Source of the DNA: Molanna angustata
Lineage: Eukaryota > Arthropoda > Insecta > Trichoptera > Molannidae
DNA: 64,000 nucleotides
Direction of reading: 5' to 3'
NCBI GenBank assembly: GCA_963576475.1
Contig: OY754984.1
Location: 17,334,275 to 17,398,274 of the forward strand
Shown: positions 10,526-21,190 of the stretch, in pieces
How positions within the stretch are numbered: position 1 is the first letter of the stretch
How the letters are laid out: each line of letters starts with the position of its first letter
The notes under the pieces: generated by a model
The model's input: only the letters and a program-made list of their open reading frames with translations
The model's database searches: none
Told to the model about the DNA's origin: nothing
Made by a program: the position numbers and the translations under genes

Positions 10526-10684
10526 TTAAAAATTTTACTCTCCACACTATGGAATAGTGGAGAGTCATGATTTCACAATTTTTAAGCGTATTTTTTTTAC
10601 ATCAATTTCTCAACGGGTATCATATCGAGGGTGCATACTATGAGTTTCATCGTGTTTGTATGTATGGCGTATGCCGTACGGATT

Positions 10685-10965
10685 ATCCTATTTGTGTCCT
10701 CTCTACAGCCCAAACTATAAGTCCGATCGACTTCATATTAACAGCATATGTGTAAAGTGCATATACCTAAGGCTGCTTTGTTTTCCATGGACAACTTTTA
10801 ATTTATCCTCTATGATTTCATCAGTTGTTTTTTTTGTGTCCTCTCTACAGCCCAAACTATAAGTCCGATTGACTACATATTCATATCATAAATTATGTAA
10901 AGTTCATAAACTTAGAGCTGATTAGTTTTTCATAGATATCCGTTAATTTATTCTCTATGATTTCA
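10685..10965 (+). repeat. Two-copy ~150-bp tandem repeat
   Basis: TTGTGTCCTCTCTACAGCCC plus AAACTATAAGTCCGAT occurs at about 10692 and again at about 10834, and each copy is followed by similar AT-rich text ending in TTTATYCTCTATGATTTCATC. The repeat is subterminal to the left inverted repeat of the enclosing transposon. Confidence 0.75.
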
Positions 10966-11278
10966 TCTGTCCAAATTTTCAATAAGCTCTCACGGTCTGG
11001 AAAATCGAGGTACTTTTATACTGTTTGAAATGTTGATACAACAAAAATACACTTATTACCATAAATCAATTCATTATATTCAATTTCACTAATTATTTAA
11101 ATAGGGATTGGTCAAAAAAAATAAATAGTCTCAACCAACCAGAGTAAAGTAAATTTATTTCTTTTTTGCATTGTATAATATCAATAGTTTTAAATGACCA
11201 ATCACAAGAACCTGTAAGCTCCTCCTACATAATTAATCTATAAATATAAGTAAAATTTGTCAAAATAGTCATAAGCTA

Positions 11279-11345
11279 GTTAATGCCCTAACAAGGCGAA
11301 ATAGGCCTATCGCGCTCAATTAAATTAATGTAGAATCAAAAAGCC
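11279..11345 (+). repeat. Single-arm hammerhead-like repeat related to 3.5-kb palindrome
   Basis: The segment TAATGCCCTAACAAGGCGAA followed by ATAGGCCTATCG matches the conserved centre of each arm of the palindrome at 3446-3655 (TAATGCCCTAATAAGGCGAA). Only one arm is present, and the TTGA core segment is replaced by AGTT. It is a diverged or truncated family member. Confidence 0.55.
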
Positions 11346-11570
11346 TTTACTTTTTATTATAGATATAACATATAATGGAATTCTACCAAATAAAAACTTC
11401 ATCGATAATTAAAAATACACTCATCAAAAATACTTTCAAGGATTGTCAAAATTTTATATAAAAAAAATCTATGGTCTGCCATATCCCTTATACCTAGACT
11501 GCATAGACTAGGTAATAGGTATGCACATTTAGTAGATGTATTTAACTTTGGTTTGTCTCAGTACACTCAA

Positions 11571-12290
11571 AAAATGTAGTTGTTAAAAATAAATGATTTG
11601 CTGCTAATAATAACCAAGCAACTTTGTTAATATAGTACCTGCAAAGTTCGTTGCTAAAAATTGCCAAGTAAATGGTCTGCTAATTTTAACCGAGTAGCTT
11701 TGTTAACAATCTGTCAAAATTAATCTAGTAACTTGGTTAACCACGGACAACTTTGTATAATCAGCCAAGTAACCTGTCAAAACTTAACCTACTAACTTTG
11801 TAATATCAGCAAAGTAACTGTCAAATTCAACCAACCTAGTTGGCTAATTTCTATCAACTTACTCGGTAATCTGAACTAATTCATTCAGTATCCACAACAA
11901 ACAACTTGGCTAATTTCAATCTACTAATCGGTAATCTGAACTAATTCATTCAGTATCCACAGCAAACAACTTGGTTAGATTTAATTAACTACTCAGTAAT
12001 CTGAACTAATTCATTCAGTATCCACAGCAAACAACTTGGTTAAATTCAATCTACTACTCAGTAATGTGAACTAATTCATTCAGTATCCACAGCAAACAAC
12101 TTGGTTAAATTCAATCTACTACTCAGTAATGTGAACTAATTCATTCAGTATCCACAGCAAACAACTTGGTTAGATTTAATCAACTCACTCAGTATTCTGA
12201 ATTAATTTATTCTGTAGCCACAGCAAAGCTACTTGGCTATTTTCAATCTACTTACTCAGTATTCTGCTAATTTACACAGGTAGGATATTT
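11571..12290 (+). repeat. Minisatellite-rich TE terminus (65-bp units)
   Basis: From about 11840 the sequence repeats with a ~65-bp period; ATTCATTCAGTATCCACAGC recurs about every 65 bp from about 11878 to 12145, and diverged units continue to 12270. Before that, variant units built on AACTTTGTTAA / CCAAGTAACT begin right after CACTCAAAAAATGTA at 11575. The related sequence at 21420-21717 ends in the inverted terminus, so this looks like the subterminal repeat zone of a DNA element. Confidence 0.7.
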
Positions 12291-12589
12291 GGAGTGAAAT
12301 AAAATACAGGTTTCATTCAAAATTTCATTTATTGCACAGGAATGTGATTTATTGTATTAAAAAAATATTATATTTCTAATCCATAGAGACATATTAAACA
12401 TAATAAATATAAAAAAAACATCTTTTAATTCTCAAGAGTACATAATTTTTATTTCATGCAAGTTAGGTTGGTTCTGAAAATGCCAAAAAAACAACAAATT
12501 CTGGGTTTCAGATAATTTAAATTAGGTATGAACTCTTTTCATGTAGGTACATGCGATAGTTACCTTTTCTAAAAATTGCTGAAATTGAC

Positions 12590-12960
12590 GATACAACCCT
12601 TTCAAAAAGAATTTTGTGGATAAACGAGTCAAAATTTACTAGCGAGGGGATTATAAACCTTCACAATTTATATGCATGTGGTCTAATGAGAATCCTGCGT
12701 GGCCCGTTTAGTGTACTTTCAGAGAAAATTTAGAGTCAATGTTTGGGCAGGAGTGATAGGCAATATCATCGTGGGACCATACTACTAGCTGGACAACCTT
12801 AATGGTATAAATTACATGGATTTCCTTCAAAACAACTTGTTGTGTCCGGTTCACTATGCAATAGTATGCCAATTCCCGGATTGGAAGTCTAGGCCCCATT
12901 CCGTGGCCCGCACAATCCCCAGAGCTATCGCCACTTGATTTCTATACCTATTTTGTACAG
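12590..12960 (+). pseudogene. Fossil Tc1/mariner-like DDE transposase
   Basis: In three alternating frames the plus strand gives ILWINESKFTSEGIINLHN, then MWSNENP, then VNVWAGVIGNIIVGPYYL and NLNGINYMDFLQNNL, then WPAQSPELSPLDFY. This block order is that of the catalytic core of Tc1/mariner-type transposases (first Asp normally in DES, last acidic residue after SPDLSPLDF). The first catalytic position reads NES rather than DES, and there are several frameshifts, so it is dead. It lies inside the 10.5-13.9 kb inverted-repeat element. Confidence 0.75.
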
Positions 12961-13139
12961 ATAATGCAAACATCTTATCTTTTTCAGAATATTTTCAATG
13001 AAATTTATTATGTCTAATATTCTGCTCTTGGTTTTCAAGAAACTAGAGGCAGCTCATTCAGATATGACCATTCACCCTTTTTTAAACATTTTTTCAATAC
13101 CAGGACACGTCTTTTTAAAGATATATGTTTCCGCAAACA

Positions 13140-13262
13140 ATTATTTGTTTTCTTGCGAGTGAACGAAGAACGCCTGACGAAGAAAATATACAAATCTGAC
13201 AGGAACAGAATAAGAGGTCGCGGGCGCCCTAGAAAAGGATGGCACGACCATGTAAACGAGGG
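13140..13262 (+). pseudogene. RT tail fragment, HDHVN family
   Basis: Encodes VNEERLTKKIYKSDRNRIRG and RGRPRKGWHDHVNE, the post-RT tail also present at 14075-14402, 20050-20218 and 20395-20725. It stops abruptly where an oppositely oriented RT fragment begins. Confidence 0.75.
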
Positions 13263-13508
13263 GCAGCTGCACAGATGTGCGGTGGTCTGTTGTTGTCCAC
13301 AGTCACATGTCGTGGGTATTCCCTGTTGCAGGAAGCCCCATGTAGACAGGTTATCCAATGTTCTCCCAACGCCCGTCCTCAGTCTGTTTAGTGTCTTCCA
13401 CGTACGCCACTCCACGTTGTGGCCCGGGGGAAGACTCTCTTTAAGACTCTCCACTGAATTCTGGCTGCATGTTGTTTTTTCATCTTGCCTCCTTCTATAA
13501 TGAAACAA
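13263..13508 (-). pseudogene. RT C-terminal zinc-knuckle fragment
   Basis: The minus strand reads RTWKTLNRLRTGVGRTLDNL, then WGF, then CDCGQQQTTAHLCSCP, the cysteine/histidine C-terminal motif (C-x-C-x(8)-H-x(4)-C pattern) of many insect non-LTR ORF2 proteins. It is fused head-on to a plus-strand tail from a different family, so both are debris. Confidence 0.75.
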
Positions 13509-14074
13509 GAAATGTTTAATAACAATGATGCATTTAATTTCTATCAGACCATCATGGAGAAATGCAGTCGTGGTACCTTTGTATTAAAGTAAAGGCTCAA
13601 AGCTCGACTGCAAAAACTATAGAGCCATAAGTTTGTTAAAATTGAGTACTGTTATAGTGCGAGATTTGATGTATGCAGACGATAAAGTTCTGTTAGCAGT
13701 AAGTATGGAAGATCTACAGTATCTTGTAAGTATGGTATATGAATATCCGTATCCATACACCGTACCTACGCCATACATACAAACACATCATGATGAAAAA
13801 CTCAGTGTGCACTCTCTACATGATATCCGTTGAGTAATTGATGTAAAAAATATGCTTAAAAATTGTGAAATCATGACTCTCCACTATTCCATAGTGTTAC
13901 ACCTTTATAATCAATATTTAAATAAATAAATAAAACATAAACTTTGTTTAACTTACTTTTCGAGGAACGTCCTGTGGATTACATGGAAATGTAGATACAT
14001 AGGGCGACAAACGTCGAGCGAGGTTCAGGAACTGAAAACATACACAGTTCATTAAGTAGTTAATACATCAACAA

Positions 14075-14402
14075 TATACCATCACGCCAGGTCCCTTGCG
14101 GGATAGGCAGAAAAGAGAACCGAATGCCACATTTTTCTATCTTGGCATACATTCATCGCCTCGTCAACATTCATGCATATTCTCATACATGTTCGTCTAT
14201 TGTTCACACTTCTAACATTTCTGTCTTTCAGAATATCGTTCACATGGTCATGCCATCCCTTTATTGGGCGGCCCCGACCTTTCATTCCATTCCTCTCCGC
14301 AATGTTTATTTTCTTCGTCAGGCGTTCCTCATTCATTCTTCCCATGTGGACAAACCATCTCAATGTGTTCACTTTCATTCTATTATTGATATCTTTCTTC
14401 AT
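14075..14402 (-). pseudogene. RT tail fragment, HDHVN family
   Basis: A 106-codon segment including RWFVHMGRMNEERLTKK, GRGRPIKGWHDHVNDILK and NNRRTCMR, ending in FSAYPARDLA and the 3' motif whose plus-strand form is TACCATCACGCC. Only the last part of ORF2 is present, as expected of a 5'-truncated insertion. The 3' motif is shared with the copies at 20.3 and 20.7 kb. Confidence 0.8.
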
Positions 14403-14732
14403 CTTACATTATTTCTTAATGTCCTCATTTCTTATCCTGCCACAAATCAAGTATTTGCAAGTAATACATCAAGTGTTTGCTATAGGTACATTTATTGCAA
14501 TTAAATATTTTATTTAACTTACTTATGATGGATGTGGAAAGAGTGGTGAACTTGAGTGGACAATCGTAAGCGGGTATTATCTGGGATGAGACGGTATCCA
14601 TTGATGTTGACACATAAATGAGTTCTGTAAAAACAAATGTAGAGCGAGCGTTAATCTGTTATTTTCTTACAACTTTGAATTCATTTAATAGCATGATATC
14701 ACACTGTACAACTTACCATTTCATCATTCGTC
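14403..14732. other. Spacer between RT fragments
   Basis: No gene recognised. Short AT-rich interval between two leftward RT tails of different families. Confidence 0.5.
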
Positions 14733-15065
14733 CTTTTCCTCATGACTGAGGATAGCGGCTGTAGTCTGTCGCCACACGTATGGCCCGCCTCCATGCCAAT
14801 CTATTTTTGGCTGAACGCAGAGAACCAGTCACCGAAGACCCCGTCCCTCCACGCTGCCCATCACAACAAGCTTCTCGAGGCAGTCTGGTTCCCTTCTGGC
14901 AATGTGTCCAAAGAATTGAAGGATACGTCTGTAACATATCGTCGATAGACGATCCTCGATCCTTAGCTCGTCTAGAATTGACACATTGGTTCTTCTGGCT
15001 GTCCATTTATATTTTTCCAATATTGTCGTTAATTCCGTTGAACCACAAGAACATTGATGTGGCAT
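14733..15065 (-). pseudogene. RT C-terminal fragment (FGHIAR type)
   Basis: Frames on the minus strand give RRTNVSILDELRIEDRLST, then RRILQFFGHIARREPDCLEK, then LAWRRAIRVATDYSRYPQS with a frameshift between. This is the post-RT domain common to insect non-LTR elements. No catalytic domain remains. Confidence 0.75.
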
Positions 15066-16692
15066 TTGATAACATTGACAACATTGATGTGGTATTTTTA
15101 AATAATAAAAATAACACCATTACACCACACAATTTAAAACAAAACAGCAAGACACAAAAATATTTGAACAAGAAAACACGTCGTTTTGAGTTTTGACAGA
15201 AGACCAAAGCGAAACGGTTGCGCGTAATACATATTATTGCCAGAACAAAAAAAAATTCAACATCATTTCAGTTCTTTCCAGTAAATAAATTCATCTGAAT
15301 ATTTTTAATAAACGCAACATATGTAAAAAAATAAGAAATAACAATTATTTTAATAAATAAAGTAGTTAATGTATTCCATCATGAGAATAAGTAGATATTA
15401 AAACGAAATACCATTTTTATATATGGTCATTCCACCAATATCAACCACCGAAACGTAAATATTTGACATGTCGCTTTATACACAAATAGAACGTAGAATC
15501 TAACCTTAAAATTTACTAAATACAATATTCGTCAACATTATTATTGAATGAAATTGTTTATTTTTCAGTGTGTTAATTCAAGAAATGATGTTAAGAAATT
15601 GATCCTAATTTTCTATAACAGTTTTACGTTCCCGAGGTTTTTTCTTAAAAACAATTTTGTAATATGAAAGTGTAGTTCTTTTAGGATCGTTTTATCATTA
15701 TCAGTATACTATACAAGTCATTCCTGTGACAGGCTCCAAATACAACGAAATTAATATGTTTTAAAATTAATGAAACGCATTTTTTCAAGTTAGCCAGTGT
15801 GATATTTTTTTTAATATTAAAATGACAAATGAAAGAAAAAATCATGAATATTAAGTTCAAGCATATCAAAATAATAATAGGTATACATCTGCAAAAAAAT
15901 TTGCTGTCTAACTTGCTTAACTCAGAAAGTATGTTGCCTTAGTATGAAGCAGTGCTCAACTGCAACACAATCGCTGTCAACGTTAATTCAGTTGCAATAT
16001 GGATTTCGAGGAGGAAACATTATTTATTCTACTATAAAATAACTGACCTACATGGGCACATCCAACATTGAAAATACTGAATATTTCACACTTTTGTATC
16101 CATTACAGAAAAATACAACAAAATCTTTTTAACTGATGTCAATGAAGAACTGACTCATATTTAATTTTATTTATTTTGTTCTTTTTATTTTTTTAAATAT
16201 ATTATTTCATATTTTATTTATTTATGAAATAAAAAATGAAATAAAAATTAGGAAACGGACACCGTTATAAGAAAAAGTATTTCTCCTAAAGAAAGTCTAG
16301 CAATTGTAGTGGTCAGATTGAAGAAGTTGTGTATTGCTGTCACAACTAATCTAAGAATTTAGCTACACGGCGAAATTCGACCGCAATCCGACTGCTCATT
16401 TTGGCTACGACTGCTCAAGCGGTTAGTGTTTTGTAAACAAGAATTTTGCACTGGAACTGCAAACATCCGTGCTGCAACAGTTTGAAACAGCCAACCCCGA
16501 CTGTTTCAAGCACTTTCTATGGCGACCGATAGTCTTTTAACATTTTATAAATAACAATTGAGTGAAAAATCCATATATTATTTATATTCCGAATGACACA
16601 TCATGCCAATCAAAATATTTAGAAACCAGAGGAAGCAGCTATCTTAAATGCGCTGGAAGAGATTGCAGAGATGTTGAGTTTATTAAAGAATA
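15066..16692. other. AT-rich spacer, no gene seen
   Basis: Strongly AT-rich apart from 16360-16530, which is more GC-balanced but has no coding frame I recognise. A local direct duplication around AACATTGATGTGG occurs at 15050-15095. Confidence 0.5.
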
Positions 16693-16700
16693 CTATATAT

Positions 16701-17323
16701 CAGGGGTGGCCAACCGGTTGATCGCGATCGATCTGTCGATCGCGACTATTAGTCCAGTCGATCGTGGCAAGGCAAAAAATATAAACATACATAAATACGT
16801 AGAACAGATTGCGCAACGTAATCACCAACTGCTGCACCCATCACGTTACGTTCACGTTGTCACGTTACTTTATTTATCTAGATTTCTGGGCATTGGTTTC
16901 CAACGAGAAATATCCATGTTTGAAGAAATGTGTTGAACAATATTGCATTTGTGTTTTGGTTCAACATATTTATGTGAGTCAGCATTTTCCTACTCAAAGC
17001 AAACAAAAAATAAACACCGTTCTCGCTTGACAGACGCTCATACACTGGATTCTTTAAGGTTAGCAATTTCCAACTACAAACCTGATTTTGCTAATCTAAC
17101 GGAAGATGCTCAGACGCAGTGCTCACACTAATATACAAGTAGTTACTAAGAATAATTTTCAGTTTTATGTTTTCCCTCTTAATAAAATTTAAAAAATACT
17201 ACTTAATTGTGTACTGAACCATGCTGTTTCATTTTAAATTTCAAGAAGTATGTAATTGGTAGATCGCACAGGGCTTCCTCAGTAAACAGTAGATCTTGGA
17301 TCTAATCAAGTCGGCCACCCCTG
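16701..17323 (+). mobile_element. hAT element, 623 bp, perfect 8-bp TSD
   Basis: Termini CAGGGGTGGCC and GGCCACCCCTG are perfect inverted repeats, flanked on both sides by the identical octamer CTATATAT (16693-16700 and 17324-17331). An 8-bp TSD and CAGGGGTG-type ends define hAT elements. The interior keeps the last part of a transposase, so this is an internally deleted derivative rather than a random MITE. Mobility would need a transposase supplied elsewhere. Confidence 0.93.
16880..17131 (+). pseudogene. hAT transposase C-terminal dimerization region, frameshifted
   Basis: FWALVSNEKYPCLKKCVEQ in one frame is followed, after a +1 shift near 16945, by CFGSTYLCESAFSYSK and then KHRSRLTDAHTLDSLRLAIS and YKPDFANLTEDAQTQCSH. 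The FGSTYLCE..FS..K..RSRLTD signature is the hAT C-terminal dimerization domain. The zinc finger and most of the RNase H-like core are missing. It ends in the correct orientation just before the right terminal repeat. Confidence 0.85.
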
Positions 17324-17331
17324 CTATATAT

Positions 17332-18548
17332 AATATATTATCATGCAAGTATTAATAACAAAAGCGTTGTTCCTATCTAAAGATCTGCAACCATACTATG
17401 GATAGTATGCCATGTCCTAGTAGACTTGCATAGTATGGTGAAAATGAATACATTATCACACTGCCTACAGTTATAAGCAAATAACTTGAGAAATCACATG
17501 GGCTGCGTAGAGCGTCAATTTGGGTATTTTGCTTAGGTTGTACACCTATATGCAACCATCCACGATGAAAATTCTCAAGTAATTCCCTCAAGAGTATACT
17601 TACTCTATTTTGATATAAGTATATTTACTTTGTTTTATTTTTTTTCACATGGAGAAAATGTATTTGCAGTCTAAATGAGGTTTGATAAATATATAGTATG
17701 CAGACAAGTTCATTGAATATAAATATTTTTTTTTTACTATCATAGTTCACTATCAGGATTATTCAGCCCTTATGGTTTTAACACAAACTACATTGTTAAC
17801 ATTAATAATATGTATATTGATAACACTAATAACATATTGACCCTTCTTCTTGTTACTCTAGGATTTGTGTTAAAATATAACTTGTTTAATATCGTTGGGA
17901 CATAAAGTTAACCGTTTATGATTTTAAGCAACACAAACAGAACGGCCAACTCTCTCCTCCTGCACAGGCTGTTCATTCCAAAGAATAAGTTAATTGATTG
18001 TGTCACACTGAATTTCCATTGAAATCCTTATATTCTTTAGTTAATATCATAGTGAGGTGACCAGACAGTTGAGCAGTTGATATTCAATGATGCTGAGAGT
18101 ATAGTGCAATGATTATCTATTTATTTAATTTGTGTATGGTCATAGTATGGGTAGGCTATAGTTAGTCTACATATAAAGCCTAATATTCTGTATGCTTTCC
18201 CCAGCATGGCATCAACATGAATATTAAACAACAATCCAATATCAAACGATTGACTCACACTTTTCAAATGGGTGTATGTTAATGTTACATATTTATGTAG
18301 ATATTTATTTTATTATTTGTGAATGTTATAAACTGACATTAACTAATATTGAAGTTATGAGTTATTTATATTAGTTATATTAACTAATACCATAGAATTA
18401 TAATATACTAGAACGATCATTTGCCTGCAGTAAACGAAGCCGCTTTTTGTTTTCCAATTTGGGTTACATTTGCCGTGAGGATATTCAGTAATCATTTGGC
18501 CGCCCGCGTGAAACGTTCTCCGTATTTATTAAATAAAACGTGGTCAAA
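17332..18548. other. AT-rich spacer upstream of THAP exon
   Basis: No coding frame or repeat family recognised. Any promoter of the THAP fragment would lie here, but I see no motif strong enough to call. Confidence 0.5.
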
Positions 18549-19565
18549 ATGCCCAACTGTGCAGTGTCGAGTTGTAAAAACTATCCCAGAAATAATGGAA
18601 ACATTATGGGAATCTCATTTCACTTGTAAGTATCGTGTTTTTCTATTAATATAGTAAAAAAAGATAAATACGTTATATTCAAATGAATCGACATTAAGAA
18701 CATGACATTCCACCGAAAGTTGTTACCTCTCAAACATTTTTTCCCCATTTTTGTGATTAGTACATAATAATCTGTATAATGAAAACGGCTGTTTTAAAAA
18801 TTATTTAGATATTTCTTCATGACAGTGTTACCAAGTGTGCTATAATATTAATTTAGTAACTTATGATGATACAATAATACTTTTAAAAGTTATTAATTTA
18901 TTATATTATTTTTATTTATTTATTTTATTTGGGTGGTAGCAGAGCGGTTAGCGCGCTGATTAGCGCAGTGGTCTCGATTTCGAATCCTGTCACGACCGAT
19001 TTCGTTCACCATTTATTTCGTTACTATTTATGCTTAGTTTAGGGTAATGTATGAGGATCTATATGTTCTGGTTATAAGGTAAGGATATATTCATTCTTAA
19101 AAAAAAAGAACATTAATGCCCTAGTATAATTTATTGGTTATTCAAAATGAACAATTCTTTAGCAATGTAATAATCGTTTGGTAGCCGTCATGTGCTGATT
19201 GAATTATGATCTTGAATACCAAAAAATAGGTATTACAATTTTGTTTTCTAGTATTTTCACAATATACAGTTAGTATCATAATATACAAAAGAATATCGTT
19301 TTTTTAGGCATAAAAACAAGAATTATTCGATCCAAAATTTTTATCGTAGTCTACGGATAAAACATTTCAGATTTCCACGTGATCCTATAAACTGGTCGAA
19401 GTGGACAGAAATCGTGAGAAAAACTCGAAGAAACGTATCATGGAAACCAAATAAAGGAACTAAGATTAATTTGCTCTGAGCATTTTGAAAAAAAAAACAC
19501 ATACATAACAAAAGCAGGGCATCGCAAGATACGTAAAGGAGCAGTGCTTGTAGATAATTTGTTCG
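18549..19565 (+). pseudogene. Two-exon THAP zinc-finger fragment, frameshifted
   Basis: Exon 1 (18549-18625) starts with ATG and encodes MPNCAVSSCKNYPRNNG...FH, then a GTAAGT donor. An acceptor TTTCAG at 19365-19370 opens exon 2, which continues in phase with LFPRDPINWSKWTEIVRK. Together they give the N-terminal part of a THAP domain (Cys4, Cys9, the FH.FP block, conserved Trp). The second half of the C2CH module, ICSEHF, is present but in a shifted frame; the in-frame reading hits TGA at 19477. THAP domains bind DNA and occur in host regulators and in P/Kolobok-type transposases. No downstream catalytic exon was found within about 2 kb. A genuine single-base break and a sequence error are both possible. 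Confidence 0.78.
18929..19000 (+). repeat. tRNA-like sequence inside THAP intron
   Basis: GTAGCAGAGCGGTTAGCGCG resembles the box A region and TTCGAATCC the box B region of Ser/Leu-type tRNAs, but stem pairing is poor. Most likely a SINE head or tRNA pseudogene inserted in the intron. Confidence 0.45.
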
Positions 19566-20044
19566 TTTTGACTATTAAATCAAATAGACCATCGAATCCA
19601 TTACCTACACGATATTTTATATTAATACGAATTCCCTCTAATCCTAGTTATTTTTTGTTATTATAAAATAATTTACTATTTTTTAATATCTCAATTAATT
19701 ACCGATTGGAGGTTTTGTATTGTAAATCCAATGTTTTATTTCATATTTGATCATATTAAAGATTTATGCACATTTCTTTTTCTCTCAAATCCCAATTATT
19801 AATATATTTACAAAAACCTGCGACATAACAAGTTCTCTCAAGTTTGTATGATGTTGGCTTGTGACACCAGAATAATGAAATATTGAGGCAAGTAGGCATG
19901 GAAAACATCTAAAAAACATCCAACGTCAAAGCGGGCCTATTGACTTAATTTTACTTTGTACGTGGTAAATACAGTAACTAAAAAATAAAAATTTAACTAT
20001 CACAATGTAACGCAAATAATAACATTAAAAATTTTAATGATTAA

Positions 20045-20340
20045 AATGTAAAAAAAAAATCGTCTCATACATGCTAGTCGATTTTTCAAGCTTCTTATAT
20101 TTCCTTCTTTCAAAATATCATTCACATGGTCATGCCATCCCTTTCTGGGGCGGCCCCTGCTATTCACTCCATCTCTTACACCCATGTATATTTTTTTGGT
20201 CAGTCGTTCATCATTCATTCATTCAATATGCATGGATATAAAGGAAGCCAGATGTGTGCAAAAATAGAGGAGTGTGGCGCTCGGTTCTCTCTGCTTACCC
20301 CGTAAGGGATATGGCGTGATGGTATGTATGTAAAAAAATA
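20045..20340. mobile_element. Twin-primed RT-tail insertion (internal inversion)
   Basis: The minus strand at 20218-20050 encodes MNDERLTKKIYMGVRDGVN, GRPRKGWHDHVNDILK and LACMR. The plus strand at 20233-20330 then supplies the directly following part of the same family (MDIKEAR, then the SVLSAYP-equivalent nucleotides, then GGCGTGATGGTATGTATGT). The 5' piece is thus inverted and abuts the correctly oriented 3' piece, the layout produced by twin priming during target-primed reverse transcription. Comparison is with the uninverted copy at 20395-20725. Confidence 0.8.
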
Positions 20341-20394
20341 TATATTTATTACTAACTCAAATGATGACATTAAAATTACTAACAGATTGAAAGA

Positions 20395-20725
20395 AATATC
20401 GTAAGTAAGATGAAAATAAATGCCCTAAGGTGGTTCGGCCACATAGAAAGAATGAGTGATGACCGTCTGACAAAAAAAGTATACAAGGCTGATAAAAGAG
20501 GAATGAAAAGTAGAGGTCGGCCAAGAAAGAGTTGGCACGATCACATAAATGGGATTTTGAAAGATGGAGATGTTAGAAGTAAGAATAATAGAAGAGCGTG
20601 TATGAGACGATGTATGGACGTGAATGAAGCGAGGAATGTATGTCAAGAGAGAGGAGTCTGGCGTTCGGTTCTCTCTGCCTACCCCAAATAGGGAAATGGC
20701 GTGATGGTATGGTATGGTATGGTAA
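20395..20725 (+). pseudogene. RT tail insertion, HDHVN family, (ATGGT)n tail
   Basis: A 93-codon run: INALRWFGHIERMSDDRLTK, then GRPRKSWHDHINGILK, then ACMRRCMDVNEARNVCQERG and SVLSAYPK, followed by GGCGTGATGGTATGGTATGG. The simple-repeat tail marks the 3' end of the retroposed copy. It is the most complete member of the family in the window, but contains only the end of ORF2. Confidence 0.82.
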
Positions 20726-21190
20726 AATTATTAACACCATTTTTATAGGGAATTTTTTTAACTGTTTGCAACATTATTTACACACACAGTCATACTGAGT
20801 GGTAATATATGTACAAGGCTTACCGACAGTATTACACATACATAGACAAGAGCTGGCTTCTCTTATGCAGCGAGAGTTTGTATGGGAATGAGAATTCTAG
20901 TATATTATAATTCTATGACTAATACATACATACCTAAACACAATAACCATATTGGGGCAGAGAAAACCAAACACCACAAAACCAATCTTGACAAATCAAT
21001 GATCTTGACATAATTGGACATAATACATTCTTTACATTCATTAATTGCCCCATTATGGTCTCTTATTATTCATCCAGCTTTAACATCAAAATAGTATAAA
21101 CATCTTTACATTACATCTCAAATGTAAATATTAGCAAATTAACACAAGATATTTGTGAATAATAATGATAATCTTTGACGAATATCTCAT
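20726..21190. other. Spacer, no gene seen
   Basis: AT-rich; no recognised feature. Confidence 0.5.

Larger units (their letters stand above)
10547..13898. mobile_element. ~3.35-kb DNA transposon with ~140-bp inverted termini
   Basis: The left end (from about 10547, CACTATGGAATAGTGGAGAG) and the reverse complement of the right end (to about 13898) match for roughly 140 bp, through the segments CATGATTTCACAATTTTTAA, TCAACGG and GTTTGTATGTATGGCGTA, with scattered mismatches. The first ~25 bp are themselves palindromic. The interior holds a tandem repeat, a 65-bp minisatellite, a frame-broken DDE transposase (12590-12960) and two RT fragments, so it has served as an insertion target. Whether the transposase belongs to these termini is inference. 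No certain TSD was found. Confidence 0.65.
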
